This document shows, one piece after another, positions 51,201 to 62,302 of a stretch of DNA of 64,000 bases; positions within the stretch are counted from its first letter, which is position 1, and the number at the start of each line of letters is the position of its first letter. The position numbers and the translations under genes were made by a program. Location: positions 79,501 to 143,500 of the forward strand of contig NC_135371.1 in the NCBI RefSeq assembly GCF_049243985.1. Reading direction: 5' to 3'. The DNA comes from Paroedura picta (taxonomy: Eukaryota > Chordata > Lepidosauria > Squamata > Gekkonidae). The notes below the pieces were generated by a model. It made no database searches. It saw nothing but the letters and a program-made list of their open reading frames with translations, and was not told the DNA's origin.

Positions 51201-54200
51201 TCATAGAGTTGGAAGGGGCCATACAGGTTATCTAGTCCAACCCCCTGCTCAACGCAGGATCAGGCCAAAGGATCCTAAAGCATCCAAGAAAAGTGTGTAT
51301 CCAACCTTTGCTTGAAGACTGCCAGTGAGGGGGAGTTCACCACCTCCTTAGGCAGCCTATTCCACTGCTGAACTACTCTGACTGTGAAAAACTTTTTCCT
51401 GATATCTAGCCTATATCGTTGTACTTGAAGTTTAAACCCATTACTGCGTGTCCTCTCCTCTGCAGCCAGCAGAAACAGCATCCTGCCCTCCTCCAAGTGA
51501 CAACCTTTCAAATACTTAAAGAGGGCTATCATGTCCCCTCTCAACCTCCTTTTCTCCAGGCTGAACATTCCTAAGTCCCTCAACCTATCTTCATAGGGCT
51601 TGGTCTCTTGGCCCCAGATCATCCTTGTCGCTCTCCTCTGTACCTTTTCAGTTTTATCTATGTCCTTCTTGAAGTGAGGCCTCCAGAACTGCACACAGTA
51701 CTCCAGGTGTTGTCTGACCAGTGCCATATACAACGGGACTATGACATCTTATGATTTTGTTGTGATGCCAAAAATGGCATTCGCCTTTTTTACCGCTGCA
51801 TCACACTGCCTGCTCATGTTGAGTTTACAATCCACAAATACCCCAAGGTCTCGTTCACACACAGTGTTGCCTAGAAGCGTATCCCCCATCCAGTAGGCAT
51901 GCTTTTAATTTTTCTGACCCAGATGCAGAACTTTACACTTATCGTTATTAAATTGCATCTTGTTCTCATTTGCCCATTTTTCCATTGTGTTCAGATCTCA
52001 TTGAACTCTGTCTCTATCTTCTGGAGTATTTGGCACTCCTCCCAATTTGGTGTCATCTGCAAACTTGATGAGTAGTCCCTCCACCCCCTCATCTAGATCA
52101 TTAATAAATATGTTAAAAAGTAACGGACCAAGCACCGAGCCCTGAGGTACCCCGCTACTCACCTCCCTCCATTCTGATGAAACACCATTGACAACAACTC
52201 TTTGAGTGCGGTTCTCTAACCAATTCCCTATCCACTTAACTATCTGAAAATCCAGATTGCAGTCCTTCAACTTATCCATCAGAACATCATAGGGAACCTT
52301 ATCAAAATCTTTACCAGAATCCAAGTAAACGACATCAACCGGATTTCCCCGATCCAGCAAACCTTCTTCTCAATCTTCTCTTGCAAGGGCAGTTGTGCTC
52401 AACATGGCAAGATCATTTCATGTGGTGAGGGATCGGAGCTGCAGCCTAGGACCATAAACACCTACTTTCTTTCTTATTTATTTTCGTATTTCTATACTGC
52501 TGCTCTCCAAAAGTCTTGCAGTGGTTCACAAGTATAGATAAAATATAATAAAAACTCCTAAAACCATCCCTTACATCAGTGGTCCCCAACCTTTTTCAGG
52601 CTGGGGACCGGCAGCAGCAAGGAGAGCGATTGCCCGGCCATGCACGCGCATTGCTCCTGCTCCCCCCCCCCACAGTAAGAAGCTTGCCGGGGCGCAAGCT
52701 TGCGGCCTGGTAGGTTTCTTACTGCGGGGGGGGGGGGCAGGGAGAGGGAGCTGCGGCCCAATGTCAGAGCCCGGTGGTTGGAGACCACTACCTTACATGA
52801 CATTGATCAGATGGCAATCTATTCCTATTAAGTGTTATAATATCTCACTCCCCTGCCCCACCATTCAGTCCATGGGTCAAAGTTCTCCCTCACTGGGAGC
52901 GAGGAACCAGATCTAGTCACAAATAGGGATCCTCTGATGAAACACCAAAACCCCGCCCTGGCCTCAACCATACGCCTGGCGGAAGAGCTCCATCTTGTGG
53001 GCCCTGCAGAAAGCTGACAACTCCGACAGGGACCATAGCTCTTCCAGGAGCTCATTCCAAGAGGTTGGGGCCATGACCGAAAAGGCCCTGGTCCTGTTCA
53101 AGGCCAGGTGCATGTCCCGGAGCCCTGGGACAACCAATAAATTCATACCCGCAGAACGAAAAGCGCTGCGGGGGGCATAAGCAGATAAATGTCAATTACT
53201 TGGATTTTAGTAAAGCTTTTGACAAGGTTCCCCATGATGTTCTGATGGATAAGTTGAAGGACTGCAATCTGGATTTTCAGATAGTTAGGTGGATAGGGAA
53301 TTGGTTAGAGAACCGCACTCAAAGAGTTGTTGTCAATGGTGTTTCATCAGACTGGAGAGAGGTGAGTAGCGGGGTAACTCAGGGCTCGGTGCTCGGCCCG
53401 GTGCTTTTTAACATATTTATTAATGATCTAGATGAGGGAGTGGAGGGACTATTCATCAAGTTTGCAGATGACACCAAATTGGGTGGACTGGCAAATACTC
53501 CGGAAGATAGAGACAGAGTTCAACGAGATCTGAACACAATGGAAAAATGGGCAAATGAGAACAAGATGCAATTTAATAAAGATAAGTGTAAAGTTCTGCA
53601 TCTGGGTCAGAAAAATTAAAAGCATGCCTACTGGATGGGGGATACGCTTCTAGGTAGCACTGTGTGTGAACGAGACCTTGGGGTACTTGTGGATTGTAAA
53701 CTAAACATGAGCAGGCAGTGTGATGCAGTGGTAAAAAAGGCAAATGCCATTTTGGGCTGTATCAACAGGGGCATCACATCAAAATCACAAGATGTCATAG
53801 TCCCATTGTATACGGCACTGGTCAGACCACACCTGGAGTACTGTGTGCAGTTCTGGAGGCCTCACTTCAAGAAGGACGTCGATAAAATTGAAATGGTACA
53901 GAGGAGAGCGACGAAGATGATCTGGGGCCAAGGGACCAAGCCCTATGAAGATAGGTTGAGGGACTTGGGAATGTTCAGCCTGGAGAAAAGGAGGTTGAGA
54001 GGGGACATGATAGCCCTCTTTAAGTATTTGAAAGGTTGTCACTTGGAGGAGGGCAGGATGCTGTTTCTGCTGGCTGCAGAGGAGAGGACACACAGTAATG
54101 GGTTTAAACTTCAAGTACAACGATATAGGCTAGATATCAGGAAAAAAATTTTCACAGCCAGAGTAGTTCAGCAGTGGAATAGGCTGCCTAAGGGGGTGGT

Positions 54201-57200
54201 GAGCTCCCCCTCACTGGCAGTCTTCAAGCAAAGGTTGGATACACACTTTTCTTGGATGCTTTAGGATGCTTAGGGCTGATCCTGCGGTGAGCAGGGGGTT
54301 GGACTAGATGGCCTGGATGGCCCCTTCCCACTCTGATTCTATGATAACCGGATCCAGCAGGGCTCTCCCGGGCTGCTCTCCTTTGTGCCCAGGGGAGTAT
54401 AAGCTGGCTGCCACTGGCATTTGCCTTTGCTTTCCTGGTGCACGCTGGAGTTGGCCCTGGGGAAATGGCGGTGAGGGGACAGACTGGGGACAGAAATACT
54501 AACTTGCAAGGAAGTTCAAACCACGAGGCACACAAAGGATGGATTACAGTGTCTCTACACTAATGGACAGAGCATGGGAAACAAGCAGGAGGAACTAGTA
54601 GTCCTAACAGTAGTTCCTAATAGAGGAACTAGTAGTCCTAATAGAGATGGGAGTCCAAGAAGGCTGGGAGTTTTCTAAAAGTGAAATACTGAAGGCTCAA
54701 TCTCAAACAATTCCCTTAAGAAGAAAAGATGGAAGGAGCCTAAGGAAGCCAAGGTGGCTCCATAAGCAGTTGTCAAATGATTTGATGAATAAAAAAAGTC
54801 ATTTAGGATATGGAAGGAGGGCCTCATTATCAAGGTGGGTAAGCGCACTTCCTGAGCTGCCCCCTTATCACCAAACCACAAGACCTCCGTTTTGGTGGGG
54901 TTCAGTTTCAGGCGGCTCTACTCAAGCCGCCCGGCCACAGCTTCCAAACATCTAGCAAATGGTTCCAGAGGGGAGTCCCGGGCGGCTGTCCATCAGGATA
55001 TACAGCTGGGTGTCATCGGCATACTTGTGACAACCCAAGCAGTAGCTCCGCACCAGCTAAGCCAGGGGGCACATAAAAATGTTGAAAAGCGTGGGGGAGA
55101 GCCCTGAGCCCTGAGGAACTCCACAAGGGAGCCCAAATGGACTTGATAACTCGTCGCCCAACACTGCCCTCTGGATCTGGTTTAGGCGGAAGGAGCGTAT
55201 CCAGCGCAAGGATGTAGCCCTTATCCCCAACCCAGCAAGGCAACACGCCATCAGTTCGTGGTCGACCACATCAAATGTGGCCAACAGATCTAATAGAACC
55301 AGCACAGCAGAGCTGCCTCGGTCCAGCTGGCAACAGAGGTCATCCGTCAGGGTGACCAACACCATCTCCACCCCGTGGCCAGGACGGAAGCCAGACTGGT
55401 TTAGGTCGAGTGCCAAAGTTTCCTCCAGGAACGCCAGGAACTGGTCCACGACTGCCCTTTCAGCCATCTTCCCCAGGAACGCTAGACGTGCAACTGGTCA
55501 TTAGCTGGCTGGGGCCTGTGGGTCCAGCGAAGATTTCTTAAGAAGAAGGCACACCAACGCCTCCTTCAGCAACTCTGGAAACTCCCCCAATTGAAAGGAG
55601 CAGTTAACAATCTCCGAGAGTTCCTCTCCTATCCGCGGCCCTCCAACTTTGAGGAGCCATGACAGACAGGTATCCAGAGAACAAGTGGTAGCCCACATCT
55701 TCCCCACCAGCCTGTCCACTTCAGGTATGAGGAAAGGTTGGGGGACCTTGGTCTGTTTAGCCTGGAGAGGAGACGACTGAGAGGGGATCCGATAGCCACC
55801 TTCAAGTATTTAAAAGGTTGCCATGTAGAGGATGGAGCAGAGTTGTTCTCTTTTGCCCTGGAGGGACAGACCAGGACCAAGGGGATGAACTTAATTCAAA
55901 AGAAATTCCGTCTAAACATCCAGAAGAAATTCCTGACAGAGCGGTTTCTCAGTGGAACAGGCTTCCTCGGGAGGTAGTGGGTTCTCTCTCCATCTTTGGA
56001 GATTTTTAAACAGAGGCTGGAAAGCCATCTGATGGAGAGGCTGATTCTGTGAGAGCTTAAAGGTGATAGTGGATGGGAGATAGGGTTGTGAGTGTCCTGC
56101 ATAGTGCAGGGGTTGGACTAGATGACCCAGTAGATCCCTTCCAACTTTAGGATTGTTTTCTGAATCCAGCTTGTACCTCTGATATTTGCTTGCGTGAGAA
56201 ATTAATTTGACAGCCCAGTAGTCCCTGCAGTCCTTGACCATCTCCTTTGGGGGGACTGGGTTTCAATCAAGTGTTTCCAGTCTGCTGGCTGTTGTTTTGT
56301 TTTCCATAACTGTGGGCATAATGTTGTTACAATTTTCCATTTCTGCGGCTTGGAGTAACTCTATTGAAATCCCTGGTGTGATTTGTTCCTCCTGGTTGCT
56401 CTCAGTGCAGATTTCACTTAGGATACCTTTTGGAGATCAAGGTGTGTTTCATCCACAGCATTCTCACACCCGCTTGATTTAGTAATACTGTCAAACGGAA
56501 ATATATTAGAGTGAATCGGCAGGTTTCCAAATCCTCCTCCATCATTTTTGTGAAGACCCGGCCACGTTTGCCAGTTTTCTGGCATTCCGTGGCTGTCGGA
56601 GCTCCCAAAAGTGATAGAGGCCTTGAGAGTTAATTACCTTCTGGGCCTGAGAATGCTGTTCCTCTGGCAGACGAGTCTTCCTTATGCCCAGGCCTTCTGC
56701 TGGACTCCACACTCCTCTTCAGAAGGAGCTTGAGGACGTGGGTAGGGCTTAACCTGCCCTCTGAACAGCAGAGAGGGAAGCCAGCATGGGCCGGTGGTGC
56801 ATGGATGGGGTGCTCACAGGCAGCTGCCGTCTGCTGGCGCAGACCCTGGGACCCTCCAGGTTGGTCTTGTCCACTCAGGCTAGCAGCAGCTCTCTCCAGG
56901 GTTTCAGGCAGGTGGTGGTCTTTCCCCAACACCTGCTGCCTGGTGGTGCTGTTCCCTTGAGATGCAGGCGGGACTCATCCAAAGACCTTGGGCGTTTACA
57001 GCCAGCACCCTCATGGGGGGGACCCTTGGGGAGGGTGTGTCCTGCCAGCACCTTTGCGGAGCAGGGCCCTGGAATCAGCCATCTTTCTGCCTCTCTGCAG
57101 GCTCAGACCCCGCCCTGGTGGACAGTGAGCTGGCCCGTCAGCTGCGGCACAACCGGGAGCACGGCAAGCAGCGCCTGGAGCAGGTGGTATCACACTTTGC

Positions 57201-60200
57201 ACAGCTCCAGGACAAGAGCGAGGAGGGGGAATGGCGCCGGAAGCGAGGGGAGCCGGCCTCTCCTGGGTCCACAGGGGCTGCCGGCAAAGAGGTAGGGGGC
57301 ACCTGTTGTGCTGAGGGGGGGGCTCCTGCAATGAGGCTTGGGGGGTGGGGAGGGGGGAGGGGAGGAGGGGAGGGGCGGTCAGCGAGGGCTCCCTTTCTAG
57401 TGCTGGAGGTAGGGAGGGAGCAGCTTTTCTTGTCCCCTCTCCCCAGAAGATTTTTTGACAGATAAAGAGGGAAAGGGTCCATCAAAAAAAAAGGCAGAAG
57501 GAAAAAGCAAAGAACAGACGTCAATTTCATTACATGAAGGCTTCTGCCAATCAGCTAATCTTTAACTGCTCCTGCGGAGCGGATTAAATAATTCGTTAAG
57601 GGCCCCGAGGGTGGGTTCTGTCCATGATGAGGAAGGTTGCCGATAGGCCCCTTCCTCTGGATTGACAATCGGAGGTCCCAATCGGCAGGCGCGAATCGCC
57701 TGCCAATTGGGCCCTCCGATTGTCAGTCCGCCGACAAGGGACCAATTGTGAGCCGCGCACAGCGAAGCGTCTACTGATCCGCCCCCCCAACTCGAACCCG
57801 TGCAGCCGGCCGCCATTACCGCCCGACCCCCGAAGCCGCCAGGTCCACGACTGGCCGCGTGCCGAAGAGCACCCGCCGACAACCCTGGCGGCGGATACGC
57901 CGCATCCCCACAAGCCCGAATGCCTCCTGCGACCCCGCGCCCGCCCCGACAACACCGCCCGAGCCCCTCCTGCCTTCCCCCGCGGCTGCCGCCCCGCCAC
58001 CAGCCCGGCCACAAACACCGCCGGGCACCCTGCCTTCGCTGACGCCACGTGCGCTTGCAGCCCGCTCCAACCCCACCAATGGCGCCGCAACCCCCTCCAG
58101 CTGCACCCACCCCAACTGCGCTCACACCGACGGGTCGCGCCACACGCTGCCGCGCCAACACTGACGACGCCCCAGACCCCAGAACAACCGTCTCCTCTAC
58201 TGACCACCTTCGGAGACGGCCTGCCATCTCGCTGCTGCCCTGCTACAACTTCGGTACGTCCCACTCCTCCCCCAGACATGGAGAACCCCGCAGACGCCGA
58301 CGGCCCGAAACAGGCTGGCCCATTCCCGGCCTCCGGTGCTCGGCCTCACACAGCACAACTCTGTGGGCCCCCTAGCGCCCGCTGCATTTAAACTGCAGCG
58401 GGCTTGATTTCTAGTAAACTATAATCAAATTTATACTAATTTGCTTTATTTAATCACTAAAGCCACATGTCAGCCAGTCTTTTTTCCCTCGATATTTCCT
58501 GCAAGGACTCATAGAATCATAGAGTTGGAAGGCACCTCCAGGGTCATCAACCCCCTGCAAAATTCAGGAAATTGACAATTTCCTGCCTGCCCACAGTGAT
58601 CCCAATTCCATGCCCAGATGATCACCCCCACCCCATCCCCCCAAAAAGGACCAGTCTGGCCTTGAGGAAATTCACCTGCCATCTCACAGTGGCAATCAGC
58701 AATTCCCTGAGTGGCATATCCCTTCTTCCCCACGTATTCACCATCTTCCTAAATTCCTAAAATCAGCATTTCTGTCAGGTGACTATCTGGTCTCTGCTTA
58801 AAAATTTCCCAAGGAGAACCCTCCACCTCCCGAGGAAGCCTGTTCCACTGAGGAACCGCTCTGACTGTTGGGAACTTCTTCTGACTGTTTAGCCAAAAAT
58901 TCTAGTGAATTATTATATTTCTAATTGAATTAATTTCAACCCATTGATTCTAGTCTGGCCCTCTGGTCCATCTTCTATTGGACACCCCGTCTAGTACTTG
59001 AAGATGGCTATCAGATCCCCTCTCAGTTGTCTCCTCTCCAGGCTTAACAGACCAAGCTCCCCAAACCTTTCCTCATATGTCTTGGTCTCCAAACCCCTCA
59101 CCCTCTTTGTCGCCCTCCTCTGGACACACCCCAGTTTATCTACATCTTTCTTCAACTGTGGTGCCCAAAACTGAACACAGGACTCCAAGTGAGGTGTTAG
59201 TCCAGCTGGTCTGGACCCCCTGCTGGTGGCTTGCCGCCTGCCTGCTGGACTTCTTGGTGGGCATGGAGACAAGGAAATTCTGGAATTCTTCTCCCCAGGG
59301 CAGGTTCAGTCCCAGAGTGGCCAGGAAGGCATTTCTGCAGACGGAGGAGGAGGAAGAGGAGGAGGAGGAGGAGGAAGAAGAGGAGTCCTCCGAATCAGAC
59401 CTTGAGGCAGAACTGGAGAAGGGCTTGGAGGGCGGCGACGAGGAGGGCGAAGAGGAGGAGGAAGGCCCTGTACCAGGTGGGTCACGGGGAGGGGGAGAGA
59501 ACAGGAGAAAGGCAGGCTTGCCCCAGGGTTTGCTCTCTCCTTGAAAAAAGGAACCCAGCCCTGATTTGGTTCTAATCACAGCTTCTGGTAGGAAGAGGCG
59601 GATGGGGGGGAAGGCAGGAGGGCCCTGCCGTGACGTGTTGGCAGCTTTTGACATGGCAGCCTCTTGGTTGGCTCCTGCGCCCTTGCCCTCCCTACCCCTG
59701 GGGGAGGTGTAAGTGTGCTGAGCATGACTTCCGGCAACCCCATGGGGTGTAGGAAGAGCTTGGGAGGTTCTGCCAGCCAGCCCCTGATGGCTTCCTCCTT
59801 CCCTCCTCTACCCCCCCCCAGATGAAGACCCCCCAGCCCAGGAGGTGGAGGCTGACCAGCACATGGGGCCAGAGGAGGCAGCAGAGGTGCCAGAGGTGAT
59901 TTTGGACTCCTCGACTGAGGAAGAGGAGGAGGAGGAGGAGGAAGAGGAAGAGGAGGCAGCAGGAGGGGAGGAGAGGAGAGCGGTCCTGCCGCAGGGAGAG
60001 GGTCTGCAACCCCCGGAGCTGCCAGCTCCACTCTTTGTGTTGGAAATTGAGGAGGTGCTGCCCCTGGAAGGCAGTGAGACGCCCCCGCCCTCCCCTCCAT
60101 CCTGGGCCCAGAAGGGCCGCTTCCCCCTGCTGGGTCCAAAGGGTTCGCCCCCCGTCAAGCGCAGCCGGGCCCTGGAGAACGGTGACGGGTGCACTGGCCC

Positions 60201-60806
60201 GGCTGACCAGACCTCTCTGCGGGAGCCCAACGGACAGCCCCCCCCATGCAAGAGGGGCCGGCAGGAGCGGTGCCTTTCCCAGAGGTGAGGTCCAGTCCTT
60301 TCCCTTCGTGAGGGGGTCCTCCCCAGATCTGCTGGGAGGAGATTGGGGCCAGGAAGACCCTACCAGGCAGGCAAAGGTTGCCCCTGCCTCCCTCTGCCTG
60401 GTCAGAACGGTGGCTCATGAGGAGGTGGATGGTGCTGATGCGCAGCCCCCTCTCTCCCCCCCCCCACGCCCTTTCCAGCAGTTGCATCGAGGTGCTCAGT
60501 GGGGGCTCATCTGATGAGGATGTTGGTCTCTGCAGCCCACCTCCCCTGCCCAGCCCGGCCCCTGTGGCAGCGGCAGATTCCACCTGGGATGATTCCCCGG
60601 GGCTGGCTGTGGTCTCCAGTTCCCAGGGGAGCCCGGCCCCCACCTGCAAGGTAAGCAGCTTAGACAGCGGGAGCAGAGGGGGTGATCCCTGGTGATGTCC
60701 GCAGTGGCCCTCCACCGATGCCTCTCCTCTCCCCCCTTCTCTCCAGGCCAGCGTAGCGACACAGTGTGACCCGGAGGAGATCATCGTGCTTTCGGACTCT
60801 GACTAA
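48218..60806 (+). CDS. DAXX: DAXX, histone H3.3 chaperone and death-domain-associated protein
   Basis: DAXX deposits H3.3 with ATRX and acts as a SUMO-dependent co-repressor in nuclear bodies. There are seven coding exons: 48218-48412, 49619-50423, 57101-57291, 59299-59476, 59822-60284, 60479-60650 and 60747-60806. All are GT-AG and in phase, giving 687 residues (human 740). The N-terminal SUMO-interacting motif SVIVLD is at 15-20. The helical bundle is about 66-150 ([35 protein letters not shown]). The histone-binding domain is about 173-385 ([61 protein letters not shown]). Acidic tracts are encoded in exons 4 and 5 (GAG-rich runs). The C-terminal motif [10 protein letters not shown] is intact at 678-687. 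The start context is CCGGCATGG. Introns 2 and 3 are filled with CR1, L2, hAT and Helitron-like DNA. The poly-Glu stretches are variable in length across vertebrates. Confidence 0.97.
48413..49618. other. DAXX intron 1
   Basis: Unique-looking sequence without a recognisable transposon or alternative exon. Confidence 0.4.
50810..50900 (-). repeat. End of the MITE-like repeat, antisense
   Basis: The stretch gaccaacaaagatttattcg and cggcatgaactttcgagtgc with tcttcctcagac is the reverse complement of the element end seen at 12731-12835. Confidence 0.45.
50935..51195 (+). mobile_element. CR1 ORF2 fragment (upstream RT region)
   Basis: One frame reads [20 protein letters not shown] and [17 protein letters not shown], then a stop. 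This is typical of the segment just before the CR1 RT core. It abuts the antisense CR1 copy that follows. Confidence 0.6.
51198..52385 (-). mobile_element. CR1 LINE, RT region to 3' end
   Basis: The antisense frame shows [40 protein letters not shown] and [16 protein letters not shown], then [20 protein letters not shown] and the 3' terminus at 51198. One frame break separates the two parts. It pairs as an inverted repeat with the plus-strand copy at 53190-54345. Confidence 0.92.
52577..52790. mobile_element. hAT MITE between the CR1 copies
   Basis: The ends cagtggtccccaacctttt and tggttggagaccacta are imperfect inverted repeats. A perfect 8-bp duplication ccttacat lies at 52569-52576 and 52791-52798. 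It shares the outer ends of the 39597 element, but the interior differs (G- and C-tracts around an internal inverted repeat, agtaagaa and ttcttact). Confidence 0.85.
52960..53180 (-). mobile_element. L2 RT C-terminal fragment
   Basis: The minus frame reads [20 protein letters not shown] then [20 protein letters not shown], the L2 end-of-RT region also seen at 3640-3760. Confidence 0.8.
53190..54345 (+). mobile_element. CR1 LINE, RT region to 3' end, nearly open
   Basis: The frame runs from [20 protein letters not shown] through [20 protein letters not shown] and [20 protein letters not shown] to HLGQKN, where there is one stop. It then continues open from 53635 to 54264 ([20 protein letters not shown] to [12 protein letters not shown]). 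With a single visible break over about 1.07 kb, it is one of the youngest elements here. The 3' end closes with gattctatga at about 54345. Confidence 0.93.
54640..54845 (+). mobile_element. CR1 ORF2 fragment
   Basis: A frame with [20 protein letters not shown] and [20 protein letters not shown] resembles the CR1 linker upstream of the RT core. It is isolated from any other part of its element. Confidence 0.5.
54860..55722 (-). mobile_element. L2 LINE RT core
   Basis: The minus frame reads [40 protein letters not shown] and [20 protein letters not shown], the L2 RT palm. The sequence beyond (55501-55719) gives upstream RT sequence in a second frame. It is broken. Confidence 0.85.
55724..56155 (+). 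mobile_element. CR1 3' end abutting L2
   Basis: It reads [20 protein letters not shown] and [20 protein letters not shown], then the 3' terminus ggggttggactagatgaccc. The junction with the antisense L2 is abrupt, which fits a 5'-truncated CR1 inserted into L2. Confidence 0.85.
56156..57100. other. End of DAXX intron 2, unclassified
   Basis: No exon is seen before the DAXX exon at 57101, and no named transposon was recognised. Confidence 0.35.
57570..58414 (+). mobile_element. Helitron-like non-autonomous element in DAXX intron 3
   Basis: It starts TCCTGCGGAGCGGATTAAAT. Near the 3' end a 10-bp-arm hairpin (gcccgctgca at 58377-58386 and its complement at 58394-58403) is followed seven bases later by CTAG (58411-58414) and then a T. 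That is the layout of a Helitron 3' end (hairpin, CTRR, insertion before T). An internal near-perfect 28-bp-arm hairpin lies at 57664-57691 / 57697-57724. The roughly 600-base interior is extremely C-rich on the plus strand and rich in CpG, with no Rep/helicase frame. The base before the start is C, not the expected A. Confidence 0.55.
58508..59210 (-). mobile_element. CR1 LINE 3' part in DAXX intron 3
   Basis: The antisense CR1 terminus tcatagaatcatagagttgg leads into a frame with [20 protein letters not shown] and [20 protein letters not shown]. It is the older subfamily also seen at 20046-21545, and it ends about 90 bases before DAXX exon 4. Confidence 0.88.
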
Positions 60807-61091
60807 GGCGGCTCACCTCCAGCCACTGGCCCCACTGGAAGTGGGGGGCAGTCAAGGCAGGGGGGTGCACTCTGGTCCCAGTGGGGAAAGGTATCTGCCC
60901 GGTGCAGAGGCCTGGCAGCAGATACCAGTATGCTCTCAGGCCCTGGGTTGCTGACACTGGGGTGTGGGGTTGTGGTTGTGCGTGAGGACTTGGGTGAGCT
61001 TTCGGGGGGGGGGGGGTTGGTTGGGCTGCATTCAAGCTCGGTTGTCTTGGGAATTCCTTTTGCAAAAAAGCAGGAGGTGGGGTGGGGGGAA

Positions 61092-61097
61092 AATAAA
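61092..61097 (+). terminator. DAXX: DAXX polyadenylation signal
   Basis: AATAAA lies 286 bases after the DAXX stop codon, followed by a T-rich and then a GT-rich stretch (gtgtgtgtctg). Confidence 0.85.
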
Positions 61098-61264
61098 TAT
61101 TTTTATGTATTGACTTCTGGAGTGTGTGTCTGTTTCCTGATGTGACCCAGCCCGTAGAGAGGGGTTCGCCCCCCCCCATCTCTTTCTGGAAGCAGGGAGG
61201 GGGCTGCCCCGAGTGTCTGGCCCCTTGGGAAATATGAGGAAAGGAAGGAGTCCCTGACCCTCAG

Positions 61265-61420
61265 AGCAGTTCCTCAGTGAATCAGGCTTCCTGGGGGTGA
61301 GGTGGGGGGATTGGCTTCTCCTTCCTTGGAAGTTCTTCAGCAGAGATGCGGGACACTCATCTGACAGATGCCGGTTCCCTAAGCCTGGGCAGATGGTGAG
61401 TGGGTGGCTGGGCCGGAAGG
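61265..61420 (+). mobile_element. Old CR1 3' fragment
   Basis: The stretch gagcagttcctcagtgaatc then aggcttcctgg, and cttccttggaagttcttcag, follow the CR1 3' coding end ([20 protein letters not shown]-type). It is degenerate. Confidence 0.45.
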
Positions 61421-61649
61421 GATCTGTCCTTCCTTGCAAAGACACCGTGGCTTGGGACGTGACTCCCATCCGGCTGTGCTGGATCTGGGGAGGGGGGGGG
61501 ACTTCATCTGGGCCTGAAATTGGGGTCGGGGGAGGCAGTTGTGCATTCCCGGCATGCTGGGGGGCGAGGAAGGGCAGTGGCCTCTGAACTGCTGGCCTGG
61601 GTTGGATCCCCTCTCCTGCCCCTTCAGCCACGTGAGCCGGCCCAGTTCT

Positions 61650-61879
61650 CTCTCGTGGGGAGCGCGCACTTCCGCCTATAGCCCCGCCCCTGTGCGCGGG
61701 CCCTGGCGAGGGCGCATGCGTGAGGGAGACAGAGGCGGGGCGGACGCCTTAAAGGGGAGGGGGCGGCGGCGCCTTTAAGGCTGGGCCCGGGGCGCGGCGG
61801 GAGGGAGGGAGGGAAGGAGGAAGGGCCGCGCTCGTGCTCTCGCGCGTTCTCGCTCGTCCTCGCTCCTTCGCTGCCTGCG
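61650..61879 (+). promoter_or_regulatory. ZBTB22: ZBTB22 promoter and candidate non-coding first exon
   Basis: A CpG-rich block with an NRF1-type GCGCATGCG at 61712-61720 and a GC box (ccccgcccc) at 61682. It leads to a CT-rich stretch and a good donor (tgcg|gtgagg) at 61879/61880. The matching acceptor tttgcag is at 62274, just before the coding exon. The start of transcription is inferred to lie near 61800. Confidence 0.6.
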
Positions 61880-62302
61880 GTGAGGGTGCCGAGAAAGGGG
61901 CGGCTGGGCAGGGAAGGGGCGCCTCTGAGCGCGTGCAGAGCGCCGGCTGCGTCGCTGGGGAGGGGCGGGACCCGCGAGGCGCGGCTGCGTCCCAGGCCCT
62001 CCCCAGGGCTTGCCCGAGGCCAACTAGTCCAGCCCCGCAAGCCCCAGGCCAGGCGCGAGGATTCAGACGCCCGGGATCAAGGGGAGGGGGGGGCCTGGCC
62101 ACTCCCCTGCAGCCCGCAGCCTCCGACCCACACGAGGCCTGGCCCTATGCGCGTCTAGGCGGGTGGCGTGGCGTGGCGTGGCGGGGAGCTCCCGGGTCTG
62201 CCCCATAGCGGCCCTGCCTGGGCCCTGCTTGCCGGCCTCCCGCCTGAACCCGTGCCCCGTGTTCTGCTTTGCAGGGAAGGCGGCCGTGAGCCGCGACACG
62301 CC

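Noticed and set aside
57562-58391. Long frames on both strands in DAXX intron 3 as a captured gene
   Set aside because: Frames are open on both strands because of base bias, and none shows a known domain. The segment is better described as the interior of a Helitron-like element.
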